From the NCBI GenBank assembly GCA_020201445.1, contig JAIVGU010000059.1, positions 1-5,051 on the forward strand: 5,051 bases of DNA, written 5' to 3'. Source of the DNA: Halobacteriales archaeon (GTDB lineage: Archaea; Thermoplasmatota; E2; JACPAO01; JAHFTW01). The translations under genes and the position numbers were made by a program. Below are positions 1 to 4,920 of the stretch, in pieces. Numbering within the stretch: position 1 is the first letter of the stretch; each line of letters starts with the position of its first letter. Below the pieces are notes generated by a model. It had not been told where the DNA came from. It did no database searches and worked only from the letters and a program-made list of their open reading frames with translations.

Positions 1-603
1 GTAGCTGGGGCCGCGCAGGGTGTAGTCGGGCTTGGTGTAGACCGTGGACGCGTCGCCGCCGGTGCAGGGGGTCACCGTGTTCGAGCAGAGGCCGGGCAGG
101 GTGTCGCCCGCCTTGCCGCCGACGTCGGAGCGCATGGCGAAGCCGGAGAGCTTGTCGCCGACGCCCACGCCGAGGCTGGAGAGGCGGACCTTGCCGAGGA
201 CGGCGAAGCGGGTCCCGTCCTGGATGGCCTTGGCGCCCTCCACGCTGTCGAAGCCGCCCGCGTTGGTGAACGTGCTGTCGTCCGTGGTGCGGACGGAGAG
301 GGTCCTCGAGCCGGCGGGGCCGCTCAGCGTGAGCACGTCGGTGACGGGGGAGCCGGAGGAGGGCCTGCCCTTGTCGAGGACGAAGCGGAAGACCAGGAAG
401 TCCTGCACCTCCTGCACGTCGAGGGCGATGAGGTCGTCGCCGTTGCGGCAGTCGTTGAGGCTCTGCGTGGGGCCGCAGTCGTCCGAGTAGTCGGCCAGCA
501 GGCGCGTGAACGGCTCCGGCGGGGCGGGCGCGCCGTGCGCCGACGCGGCGGGGGCGAGGGCGGCCAGCAGGGCGCAGGCGCACAGGAGGGTGGGGACGCG
601 CAT
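1..603 (-). CDS. Secreted protein of unknown function, C-terminus cut off by window edge
   Basis: Open minus-strand frame of 201 codons from the ATG at 603, running off the window without a stop. Residues 1-22 form a Sec-type signal peptide (MRVPTLL, an Ala/Leu-rich core, then ASA before HGAP), so the product should be exported; there is no twin-arginine motif. The mature part looks beta-rich and contains Cys43, Cys51, Cys173 and Cys180, which could form disulfides outside the cell. It resembles the protein encoded just upstream at 669-1769: both mature chains begin with HGA, and the blocks IALDVQEVQD, GAKAIQDG, GDTLPG and YTLRGP match LALDLRELRD, GHAKAIEA, GDLMPG and YTLAGP in the same order. 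A tandem duplication is inferred. Codons are almost all G/C at the third position, as in the neighbours. The gap to the upstream gene is 65 bp with no clear promoter, so co-transcription is likely. I do not recognise a named family. Whether it has the C-terminal anchor of its paralogue lies outside the window. Confidence 0.85.
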   Translation of the reverse strand, partial: MRVPTLLCACALLAALAPAASAHGAPAPPEPFTRLLADYSDDCGPTQSLNDCRNGDDLIALDVQEVQDFLVFRFVLDKGRPSSGSPVTDVLTLSGPAGSRTLSVRTTDDSTFTNAGGFDSVEGAKAIQDGTRFAVLGKVRLSSLGVGVGDKLSGFAMRSDVGGKAGDTLPGLCSNTVTPCTGGDASTVYTKPDYTLRGPSY

Positions 604-668
604 CAGGGCACCGCTGGCGCGGGACGAAGGGGTGGGGGAAAAAGCGTTCTTGTCGCGTCCGCGCACCG

Positions 669-1769
669 TCACCACCGCCTGCGCCCCACCGCGGCCGCCG
701 CGAGGCCGAGCGCCAGGAGGCCCAGCGGGAGGGCCGGGCTCTTCTTGGTGGGGGACGCGGACGGCCCGCCGCTGGGGGTGGCCGTGGTGTTGCCTGCGCC
801 GGCCCCCGCCGCGTGGGCGCTGGTGACGGGGAGGGTGAGGCCCGCGTAGCCGCCCAGGTCGGAGGCGACGGTCACGTTGAGGGTGGAGGCGGGGCCGCGC
901 ACCGTCAGCGTGACCGTCCTGCTGGCGACGGCGTCGAGGGTGACCGCCGTCGGGTCGCTCTCGGCGCCGAGGCCGGGGCCGCCGGCGCGCACGGTGACGA
1001 ACTGGGCCAGCGTGGCGAGCGGGTTGGTGAGCGTGAGGGTCAGCCTGGCCGCGGCGTGGCTGGTGTCGAGCCCCTGCCGGTCAGCGCTCACGTTCAGCAG
1101 GTGGGCGGGCCCGGCGAGCGTGTAGGTGCCCGCCTCCCCGCCCATGAGGTCGCCGGGGCCGGAGGGGGGCTCGTCCGGGACGAAGGGCACCGGCTGGTCC
1201 TGCTCGCCGGCGGGGAACCAGGTGCCGGGCATGAGGTCGCCCCGCTTGTCGCCCGCGAAGCTGGTCACCTGGAGGTCCGTCAGCACGTCGCCGGGCTTGG
1301 CGCCGAGGCGGTCGAGCGCGACCCACGCCTCGATGGCCTTGGCGTGGCCGTCGCCGATGGTGTCGGTGGAGACGAACACGCGGTCGACGTCGCTGGAGGC
1401 ATAGGCAAGCCCATCCCCCTTCAGGGTGAGCGCCTTGGGCTGGCCGCCCAGGGTGAAGGAGAGGACGACGGAGCGGCCCGCCTGCTGCGCCACCTCTGCC
1501 TGCGCCGTGGTGCGGAAGGCCAGCAGCGCGGTGCCGTTGGCGTCGCGGAGCTCGCGCAGGTCGAGGGCGAGCGGGTCGAGCGCGCCGGAGTCGAGGCCGC
1601 CGGGGGCGCAGCCCGCCTCCGTGCAGCCGGCGAAGCCCAGGGCGCCGTCCTCGTCGAGCAGGACGCGGGTGTCGACCTCGCGGGCGCCGGCCGCACCGTG
1701 GGCGGCGGCGTTGGGGCCCAGAAGGGCGGCGGCCAGGAGGGTGACTACCGCCAGGGCCGGTTTTGTCAT
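669..1769 (-). CDS. Secreted, C-terminally membrane-anchored protein of unknown function (366 aa)
   Basis: A signal peptide covers residues 1 to about 23 (MTKPALAVV, hydrophobic core, PNAAA before HGA). The mature domain (about 24-320) is predominantly beta-like, with strand-type stretches such as RSVVLSFTLG (99-108), ARLTLTLTNP (241-250) and RTVTLTVRGP (284-293). The second half, about 225-315, reads like an Ig/CARDB-type beta-sandwich. Cys49 and Cys54 are the only cysteines. Residues 325-344 are a Thr/Ser/Pro/Gly linker, followed by a hydrophobic segment (345-362, starting SPALPLGLL) and a basic tail RRRW. This is the tripartite layout of archaeal surface-protein C-terminal anchors and sorting signals, although the canonical PGF triplet is absent. 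The product is therefore probably displayed on the cell surface. Residues 40-225 resemble the downstream gene product. The ATG at 1769 is chosen because the signal peptide starts there and a TATA-like box lies about 26 nt upstream, suggesting a leaderless mRNA. Much longer upstream extensions of this frame run antisense through real genes and are rejected. Function unknown. Confidence 0.88.
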   Translation of the reverse strand: MTKPALAVVTLLAAALLGPNAAAHGAAGAREVDTRVLLDEDGALGFAGCTEAGCAPGGLDSGALDPLALDLRELRDANGTALLAFRTTAQAEVAQQAGRSVVLSFTLGGQPKALTLKGDGLAYASSDVDRVFVSTDTIGDGHAKAIEAWVALDRLGAKPGDVLTDLQVTSFAGDKRGDLMPGTWFPAGEQDQPVPFVPDEPPSGPGDLMGGEAGTYTLAGPAHLLNVSADRQGLDTSHAAARLTLTLTNPLATLAQFVTVRAGGPGLGAESDPTAVTLDAVASRTVTLTVRGPASTLNVTVASDLGGYAGLTLPVTSAHAAGAGAGNTTATPSGGPSASPTKKSPALPLGLLALGLAAAAVGRRRW

Positions 1770-1788
1770 GGATTGAACCACATGGGCG

Positions 1789-1803
1789 CCGACATAAGGT
1801 TTG
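1789..1803. promoter_or_regulatory. Divergent TATA-box region between the secreted-protein and lipoprotein genes
   Basis: The 60-bp gap between the divergent starts (ATG at 1769 minus, GTG at 1830 plus) contains one AT-rich island in otherwise GC-rich DNA, around CATAAGGTTT (1793-1802). Read on the minus strand it gives AAACCTTATG, with CTTATG centred about 26 nt from the ATG, the archaeal TATA spacing for a leaderless transcript. Read on the plus strand ATAAGG is centred about 33 nt from the GTG, giving a leader of only a few bases. One shared or two overlapping TBP sites are inferred. There is no Shine-Dalgarno sequence before either start. Confidence 0.5.
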
Positions 1804-1829
1804 TCATCCTTTGAACGTCCTGGCCCAGC

Positions 1830-2267
1830 GTGGCCCCCCTTCGCCCCTTCCCCCCGGCCCGTGCCTTCCTCGCGCTCGCCCTCCTCGTCCTCCCCGCCCT
1901 GGCCGGGTGCTCCGGGCCGCAGGAGCCGCAGGGGGAGATCGTCGGCTCCACCGGCATCGCCTTCGCCTACCGCCCCCTCGCCGCCCAGAAGGGCACCGAG
2001 CTCCTCTGGACGACGCGGGTGGTCAACCAGGAGAACACGACCTCGGCCCCGGCGACGCTCCACCTCGCCATCAAGTCCTCGCGCACCGCCCTGGTGACGG
2101 AGAGCAGCGCCCCCATCGCCGCCCTGCCCCCCCGCGGCTCGGCCGAGGTGCAGGCGCGCACGCCCTACGACGGCATCGGCGACTACAGCGGCACGGCCGA
2201 GATCCGGGTCGGGGCGCGGGTGGTGGCGCGCGCCGTGGTGTTCTTCGAGCAGTGCCAGCTCTGCTGA
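1830..2267 (+). CDS. Small secreted lipoprotein with beta-sandwich-like domain (145 aa)
   Basis: Translation from the GTG at 1830 gives a hydrophobic signal (about residues 10-25) ending in a clear lipobox, LAGC, with Cys27 as the lipidated residue. The mature protein should therefore be tethered to the outer face of the cytoplasmic membrane. Residues 35-140 alternate hydrophobic and polar residues in strand-like segments (TELLWTTRVVNQEN, ATLHLAIKSS, AEIRVGARVV). The recurring pattern, in which an N-terminal strand with V-x-N is followed by A-T-L-x-L and then a Gly/Tyr-rich hairpin, resembles the small Ig/CARDB-like sandwiches common in archaeal exported proteins; this is a fold-level guess. 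The chain ends abruptly in FFEQCQLC, placing a CxxC pair (Cys142, Cys145) at the very C-terminus. No twin-arginine is present, so Sec export is expected. It is divergent from the 366-aa secreted-protein gene and convergent with tatA. There is no recognised family and no known partner. Confidence 0.82.
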   Translation: MAPLRPFPPARAFLALALLVLPALAGCSGPQEPQGEIVGSTGIAFAYRPLAAQKGTELLWTTRVVNQENTTSAPATLHLAIKSSRTALVTESSAPIAALPPRGSAEVQARTPYDGIGDYSGTAEIRVGARVVARAVVFFEQCQLC

Positions 2268-2281
2268 CCCCAACCGGGCCC

Positions 2282-2342
2282 AACCGCGACGGTCGCGAAG
2301 ACCGCCAGGACTTTCCCCAACGTTCGCGGGGTTCGCGGTCAG
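2282..2342 (+). repeat. Hairpin-forming intergenic repeat, copy 1, in the lipoprotein/tatA convergent gap
   Basis: The element occupies most of the 79-bp gap between two convergent stop codons. Arm 1 (2283-2299) and arm 2 (2323-2339) form a fully Watson-Crick stem of 7 bp (ACCGCGA with TCGCGGT), an unpaired 3-4 nt internal loop, then 6 bp (CGCGAA with TTCGCG), with a loop of about 23 nt. A 10-bp near-perfect tandem duplication, CCCAACCGGG then CCCAACCGCG (2269-2288), abuts its left end. The sequence is clearly related to the copy at 3829-3887, sharing AACCGCGA, CGCGAAGACC and AGGA in order and a right half of the form TTCG-GGG-TTCG-GG. It could act as a 3'-end stabiliser, aid termination, or be a small repetitive element. 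No U-tract follows it. Confidence 0.75.
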
Positions 2343-2346
2343 GGGG

Positions 2347-2634
2347 TCAGGCGAGCTTCTGCTGGATGAGCGCCTTGACCTCGGGGAGGCTCTTGCCGGC
2401 CTCGGCGATGCCCAGCTCGCGGGCGGTGCGGCGCACCTGCTCCTCGGACGGCCCGGGCGCGGCGGCCTCGGCCTCGGACTTGGCGGCCTCGGTGTCGAAC
2501 TCCCGCTTGGCCTTGCTGAACTCGCCCTTGGCGCGCCCCAGCGAGCGGGCCAGCTTGGGGATCGCCGTCGCCCCGAACAGGATGAGGATGACGATGACGA
2601 TGAGGACGAGCGGCTCTGCCTCCAGGAGGGCCAT
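2347..2634 (-). CDS. tatA: Twin-arginine translocase subunit TatA/TatE-type (95 aa)
   Basis: TatA proteins oligomerise in the cytoplasmic membrane and, with TatC, let folded proteins carrying twin-arginine signals cross. Here a short N-terminus (MALLEAEP) precedes a membrane helix (residues 9-20), the hallmark Phe20-Gly21 hinge, and an amphipathic helix (about 24-48, including IPKLARSLGRAKGEF). This is a classic TatA pattern and especially like archaeal examples. Residues 50-62 are an Ala/Glu linker. Residues 63-95 add a small helical extension (SEEQVRRTARELGI, then GKSLPEVKALIQQKL) that resembles the helix-extension-helix of SAP/Rho-N-like motifs; that likeness is my inference. The ATG at 2634 is chosen because the TM helix begins directly after it and a TATA box lies about 25 nt upstream, so the mRNA is probably leaderless. 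In-frame extensions further upstream are Arg/Ser/Pro-rich and implausible. No tatC is in the window, and neither signal peptide of the nearby secreted proteins is twin-arginine. Confidence 0.92.
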   Translation of the reverse strand: MALLEAEPLVLIVIVILILFGATAIPKLARSLGRAKGEFSKAKREFDTEAAKSEAEAAAPGPSEEQVRRTARELGIAEAGKSLPEVKALIQQKLA

Positions 2635-2654
2635 GCGCGGGCCACGGGGGCTTC

Positions 2655-2662
2655 GCTTATAC
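2655..2662 (-). promoter_or_regulatory. TATA box of tatA
   Basis: On the minus strand these bases read GTATAAGC, an AT-rich octamer in a strongly GC-rich region. Its centre is about 25 nt upstream of the tatA ATG (2634). In Archaea the TATA box lies about 25-27 nt before the transcription start, so transcription would begin at or next to the ATG, giving a leaderless mRNA. This agrees with the lack of a Shine-Dalgarno sequence in the intervening GC-rich stretch. Confidence 0.6.
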
Positions 2663-2765
2663 GTTGTGCGGCTCGGCCCGGCGGAGCGGTCGCGGCCAGG
2701 AAAATCCCGCGCGGCCGCGTCGTGGGCGGAGGAAGCGCAGCACCTGGATCGGCCGGGCCCGAGCG

Positions 2766-2789
2766 CGGAGCGTCCACGGCTACGCTCCG
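2766..2789. repeat. 8-bp inverted repeat in the tatA / zinc-ribbon-protein divergent gap
   Basis: CGGAGCGT (2766-2773) and ACGCTCCG (2782-2789) are perfect inverted copies separated by 8 bases (CCACGGCT). It lies about 130 bp upstream of tatA and about 75-95 bp upstream of the zinc-ribbon-protein gene. It could be a dimeric regulator site or a short RNA hairpin. In DNA this GC-rich, chance inverted repeats of this size are not rare. Apart from the tatA TATA box and a possible TAAG box near 2845, I see nothing else in this 227-bp gap. Confidence 0.4.
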
Positions 2790-2843
2790 GACAAGGGCGC
2801 ACCCGTCCCAGGCAGGGGGACGCTGCAAGCCGCCCGCCAACAA

Positions 2844-2850
2844 CCCTAAG
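2844..2850 (+). promoter_or_regulatory. Possible weak TATA-like box for the zinc-ribbon membrane protein gene
   Basis: CCCTAAG (2844-2850) is the only AT-leaning motif just before this gene and shares TAAG with the other two candidate boxes in the window. It is about 15 nt from the GTG at 2862, too close for an archaeal TATA box serving that start. It is about 26 nt from the in-frame GTG at 2874, the right distance for a leaderless start there. Weak evidence. Confidence 0.25.
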
Positions 2851-2861
2851 TCCGCGCCGCC

Positions 2862-3824
2862 GTGCGCACCCCTGTGCGGGTCGTCTTCGTCGGTCGCCAC
2901 CGCGTCGTCTGGCGCCGGCTCCTGCTCTACGTCGTGACCCTCGGCGTCAGCCGCCGCGTCTGGCTCTACCGCGTCAACAAGGAGCTGGACGGCCACGAGG
3001 CGCTCGCGTTGCGGCACGGCCTCAACGCCTTCCTGCTCTGCCTGCCCGTCGTCGGCCCCACCGTCGTCACCTTCCAGACCGCGCGCCGCACCCGCGCCAT
3101 GCTCGCCGGCTCCGGCATCCCCTACGGCCCGCCTGCCCTGGTGTGGGCCGCCACCCTCGTCCCCATCCTCGGCAACCTCTTCTTCATCGCGTGGGAGCAG
3201 GGCCGCCTCAACCGCTTCTGGGCCTTGGAGCGCGGCAGCACGGCGCACGGCGTCGAGGTGGACATCGACCTCAGCCAGGACCCCGGCTTCGTCGTCGAGC
3301 TGGGCCGCGCCCTCAAGGAGTCCTACCACGCCAGCAGCCGCTTCGACGCGCGCAAGAACGCCCGCCGCGCGCGCTGGCAGGCCCGCGCCCAGTCGCTCCA
3401 GCAGACCCGCGCCGAGCGGCTGGCGGTGCGGGAGGCCGGCGGCTCAACGCCCGTCCTGCCGTGGCTGCGCCCCAAGCGCCCCGGGCTTCGCCTCCTGCAC
3501 GTCACCTGCGGCCGCTGCCAGGCCGCCTTCGACGTGACGCAGGATCCCACCGCCGACACCCCCGTCGTCTGCCCCGCCTGCGGCCAGACCGAGGTGCTGC
3601 CGAGCCTGCACGCCGACCCGCTCGCGCTGCGCCAGCCTGCCACCGTCCCCACGGTCAAGGTCGTCTGCCCGCAGTGTGGCACCAGGTTCCAGGCCGTGCG
3701 CAACCTGCGCGGGCCGACGCCGCTCAGGTGCCCCGCGTGCGGCAGGGCGGACGAGCTGCCTGCGCCAAGCCCGGATGCGGAGCCGGCGGCGAAGGGGAAG
3801 CGCAAGGCGAAGGCCGCCGCCTGA
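2862..3824 (+). CDS. DUF4234-like membrane protein with two C-terminal zinc ribbons (320 aa)
   Basis: Residues 12-43 (RHRVVWRRLLLYVVTLGVSR through WLYRVNKEL) match the hallmark of the DUF4234 family, a Thr-x-Gly turn followed by Trp-x-Tyr-Arg, at a first membrane segment. Further hydrophobic segments lie at about 53-72 (FLLCLPVVGPTVV) and 90-111 (PALVWAATLVPILGNLFFIAW). A soluble, Arg/Ala-rich helical stretch follows (about 145-192), then two zinc ribbons: Cys216/Cys219 with Cys237/Cys240, and Cys269/Cys272 with Cys290/Cys293. The second resembles MJ0042-type ribbons (VCPQCGTRFQAV through LRCPACG). The chain ends in a basic tail, KGKRKAKAAA. The picture is a membrane protein with a cytosolic zinc-binding module; DUF4234 has no established function and none is claimed here. 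The GTG at 2862 gives the longest frame, and the GTG at 2874 is an equally plausible start that keeps every domain. It converges on the YkgJ-type gene. Confidence 0.87.
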   Translation: MRTPVRVVFVGRHRVVWRRLLLYVVTLGVSRRVWLYRVNKELDGHEALALRHGLNAFLLCLPVVGPTVVTFQTARRTRAMLAGSGIPYGPPALVWAATLVPILGNLFFIAWEQGRLNRFWALERGSTAHGVEVDIDLSQDPGFVVELGRALKESYHASSRFDARKNARRARWQARAQSLQQTRAERLAVREAGGSTPVLPWLRPKRPGLRLLHVTCGRCQAAFDVTQDPTADTPVVCPACGQTEVLPSLHADPLALRQPATVPTVKVVCPQCGTRFQAVRNLRGPTPLRCPACGRADELPAPSPDAEPAAKGKRKAKAAA

Positions 3825-3828
3825 CCCT

Positions 3829-3887
3829 AACCGCGAAAGGCGCGAAGACCAGGAAACTTCCTCCTAATTTCGTGGGTTTCGTGGCCA
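3829..3887 (+). repeat. Hairpin-forming intergenic repeat, copy 2, in the zinc-ribbon/YkgJ convergent gap
   Basis: It begins within a few bases of the plus-strand stop codon (TGA ends at 3824) and takes up most of the 94-bp convergent gap. Arm 1 (3831-3846, CCGCGAAAGGCGCGAA) pairs with arm 2 (3869-3884, TTCGTGGGTTTCGTGG): 8 pairs, two G/G mismatches, then 6 pairs, with two G-U wobbles if read as plus-strand RNA. The loop can fold a small inner hairpin (AGGA 3851-3854 with TCCT 3859-3862). It matches the copy at 2282-2342 in sequence order and orientation, with small indels. The rest of the gap (3888-3918) shows nothing recognisable. It may be a bidirectional 3'-end element or a dispersed repeat. 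Confidence 0.75.
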
Positions 3888-3918
3888 GAAGGTCCGGGCA
3901 TCCGTGGTTTGGTCGTTG

Positions 3919-4920
3919 CTACAGCCAGCCGCCGATGGTCGGAGCGTCGAGGAACGCCGCGTCGTAGAACCGCTCCGCCTCCGCCGCAAGCTCCGCCTCG
4001 GGCACGCCCAGCCTGAGCAGGATGGCGCAGCGCACGCGCAGGTCCGCCGCCATCTCCCGCACCCGCTGCGCGGCGGCCACCTCGACCGGGACCGTGTAGT
4101 CCGACGCGTCCACGGCGTCGAAGACGGTGCCCGCGAAGTGGTCGCGGCCAGCCATGCGCGACAGGACCGCATGGAGTTGCGCCAGGGTCGCCGGCTGGAG
4201 CGCCGGCGGCTCCACCTCGAACGCGGGCCCCTCCGCCGCGAGCGAACCGTCCTCCTCCATCCGCAGCGGCTGGAGCGTGCGGCCGCCCCTGGCCTCGAAC
4301 GTGAGCCAGCGCAGGTCGGCGGCCAGGTGGAACGGCCGCGCCACGACCTCCTCCTGCGCGAACGGCTCCAGGGCCGCCGCCCAAGCCTCCTCCGACGCGG
4401 CGTCCTTCCACAAGTTGGGCTCCGCCAGGGCGCGGGCCGCGGCGGCGTCCACGTCGCCCCACAGTCCCGCCGCCTGCGCGTTGGCGTAGAACTGGTTGTG
4501 GACCTTGCGCGCCTGCCGCTCGTGCTCCGCGATGGCGTGCGGCTTGGCGACGGCGAGCACCTGCGCCTGAAACTCCGCCATGAGGTCGCCGACCGGGTCC
4601 GGCTCGACGCCGCGGCAGGTGCGGTTGACGTAGGCTTCGGTGCGGCGGCCGAAGTAGACGTGGAACGGGAAGTAGCGGCAGTGCGCGGGTCGCAGGCCGT
4701 AGGCGGTGCAGGCGCGGCGGGAGAGCAGGGTGCAGGCGCCGCAGCCGCCCTGGAACGCAAGGTGAAGGCCGCCCCCCTCGCTGCGCGCCACCGGCAGCCT
4801 GGGGAACGTCTGGCGCAGGCGGGCCAGCTCGTCGTGCGCGACCTCCGGCGTGAAGGTGCAGCAGAACCCGCACCCCTCGAGGCAGCGGTAGCGCAGGCCG
4901 CGCAGCTCGCCGGTCTCCAT
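3919..4920 (-). CDS. YkgJ-family cysteine-cluster protein (putative Zn/Fe-chelating) with long C-terminal region (333 aa)
   Basis: The N-terminal 105 residues carry the YkgJ (CxxCxxCC) signature: Cys13, Cys17, Cys20-Cys21, then Cys60-x-x-Cys63, Cys71, the Tyr74-Gly-Leu-Arg-Pro-Ala-His-Cys81-Arg-Tyr-Phe-Pro block, and Cys102. These conserved cysteines are thought to bind zinc or an iron-sulfur cluster; the biochemical role of most members is unknown. YkgJ proteins are often little more than this domain, whereas here about 225 further residues follow, mainly Ala/Glu-rich helices (e.g. 130-150, and 280-330 ending in PTIGGWL), with no membrane segment and only one more cysteine. The product is probably cytosolic. 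The ATG at 4920 is chosen because it overlaps the upstream stop codon by one base (TGATG), indicating translational coupling, and the Cys cluster follows at once. A GTG at 4989 would add 23 Gly/Pro/Arg-rich residues inside the upstream gene and is less likely. Confidence 0.88.
   Translation of the reverse strand: METGELRGLRYRCLEGCGFCCTFTPEVAHDELARLRQTFPRLPVARSEGGGLHLAFQGGCGACTLLSRRACTAYGLRPAHCRYFPFHVYFGRRTEAYVNRTCRGVEPDPVGDLMAEFQAQVLAVAKPHAIAEHERQARKVHNQFYANAQAAGLWGDVDAAAARALAEPNLWKDAASEEAWAAALEPFAQEEVVARPFHLAADLRWLTFEARGGRTLQPLRMEEDGSLAAEGPAFEVEPPALQPATLAQLHAVLSRMAGRDHFAGTVFDAVDASDYTVPVEVAAAQRVREMAADLRVRCAILLRLGVPEAELAAEAERFYDAAFLDAPTIGGWL

Noticed and set aside
639..643. Five-T tract on the minus strand after the 366-aa gene, possible archaeal terminator
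   Set aside because: The tract is short, isolated and followed by C-rich sequence. It is not enough to call termination between the two tandem genes.
813..1814. A 333-codon open plus-strand frame
   Set aside because: It is antisense to the 366-aa secreted-protein gene, has Gly/Ala/Arg-rich composition and no recognisable motif.
2635..2802. N-terminal extension of tatA to a start at 2802
   Set aside because: It would place about 56 Arg/Ser/Pro-rich residues before the membrane helix, unlike any TatA, and would translate through the TATA box at 2655-2662.
2700..2861. Possible small RNA or tRNA gene in the divergent gap
   Set aside because: I could not fit a cloverleaf, T-loop or other known RNA fold; only the 8-bp inverted repeat stands out.
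669..3329. An 886-codon open minus-strand frame
   Set aside because: Only the part from 1769 down is a gene, with signal peptide and promoter at 1769. The rest runs antisense or out of frame through the lipoprotein, tatA and zinc-ribbon genes, and is open only because GC-rich DNA has few stops.
3323..3805. A 160-codon minus-strand frame
   Set aside because: It is antisense to the zinc-ribbon region, whose CxxC motifs fix the plus-strand frame as coding.
1763..3967. A 734-codon open plus-strand frame
   Set aside because: The product is an Arg/Pro-rich shadow that crosses five better-supported features, including tatA on the other strand and both repeats, with no domain or signal.
3827..4873. 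Two long minus-strand frames overlapping the YkgJ-type gene (ends 3827 and 3864)
   Set aside because: They give Arg/Ser/Pro-rich products without conserved cysteines, while the chosen frame has the complete YkgJ signature and coupled start.
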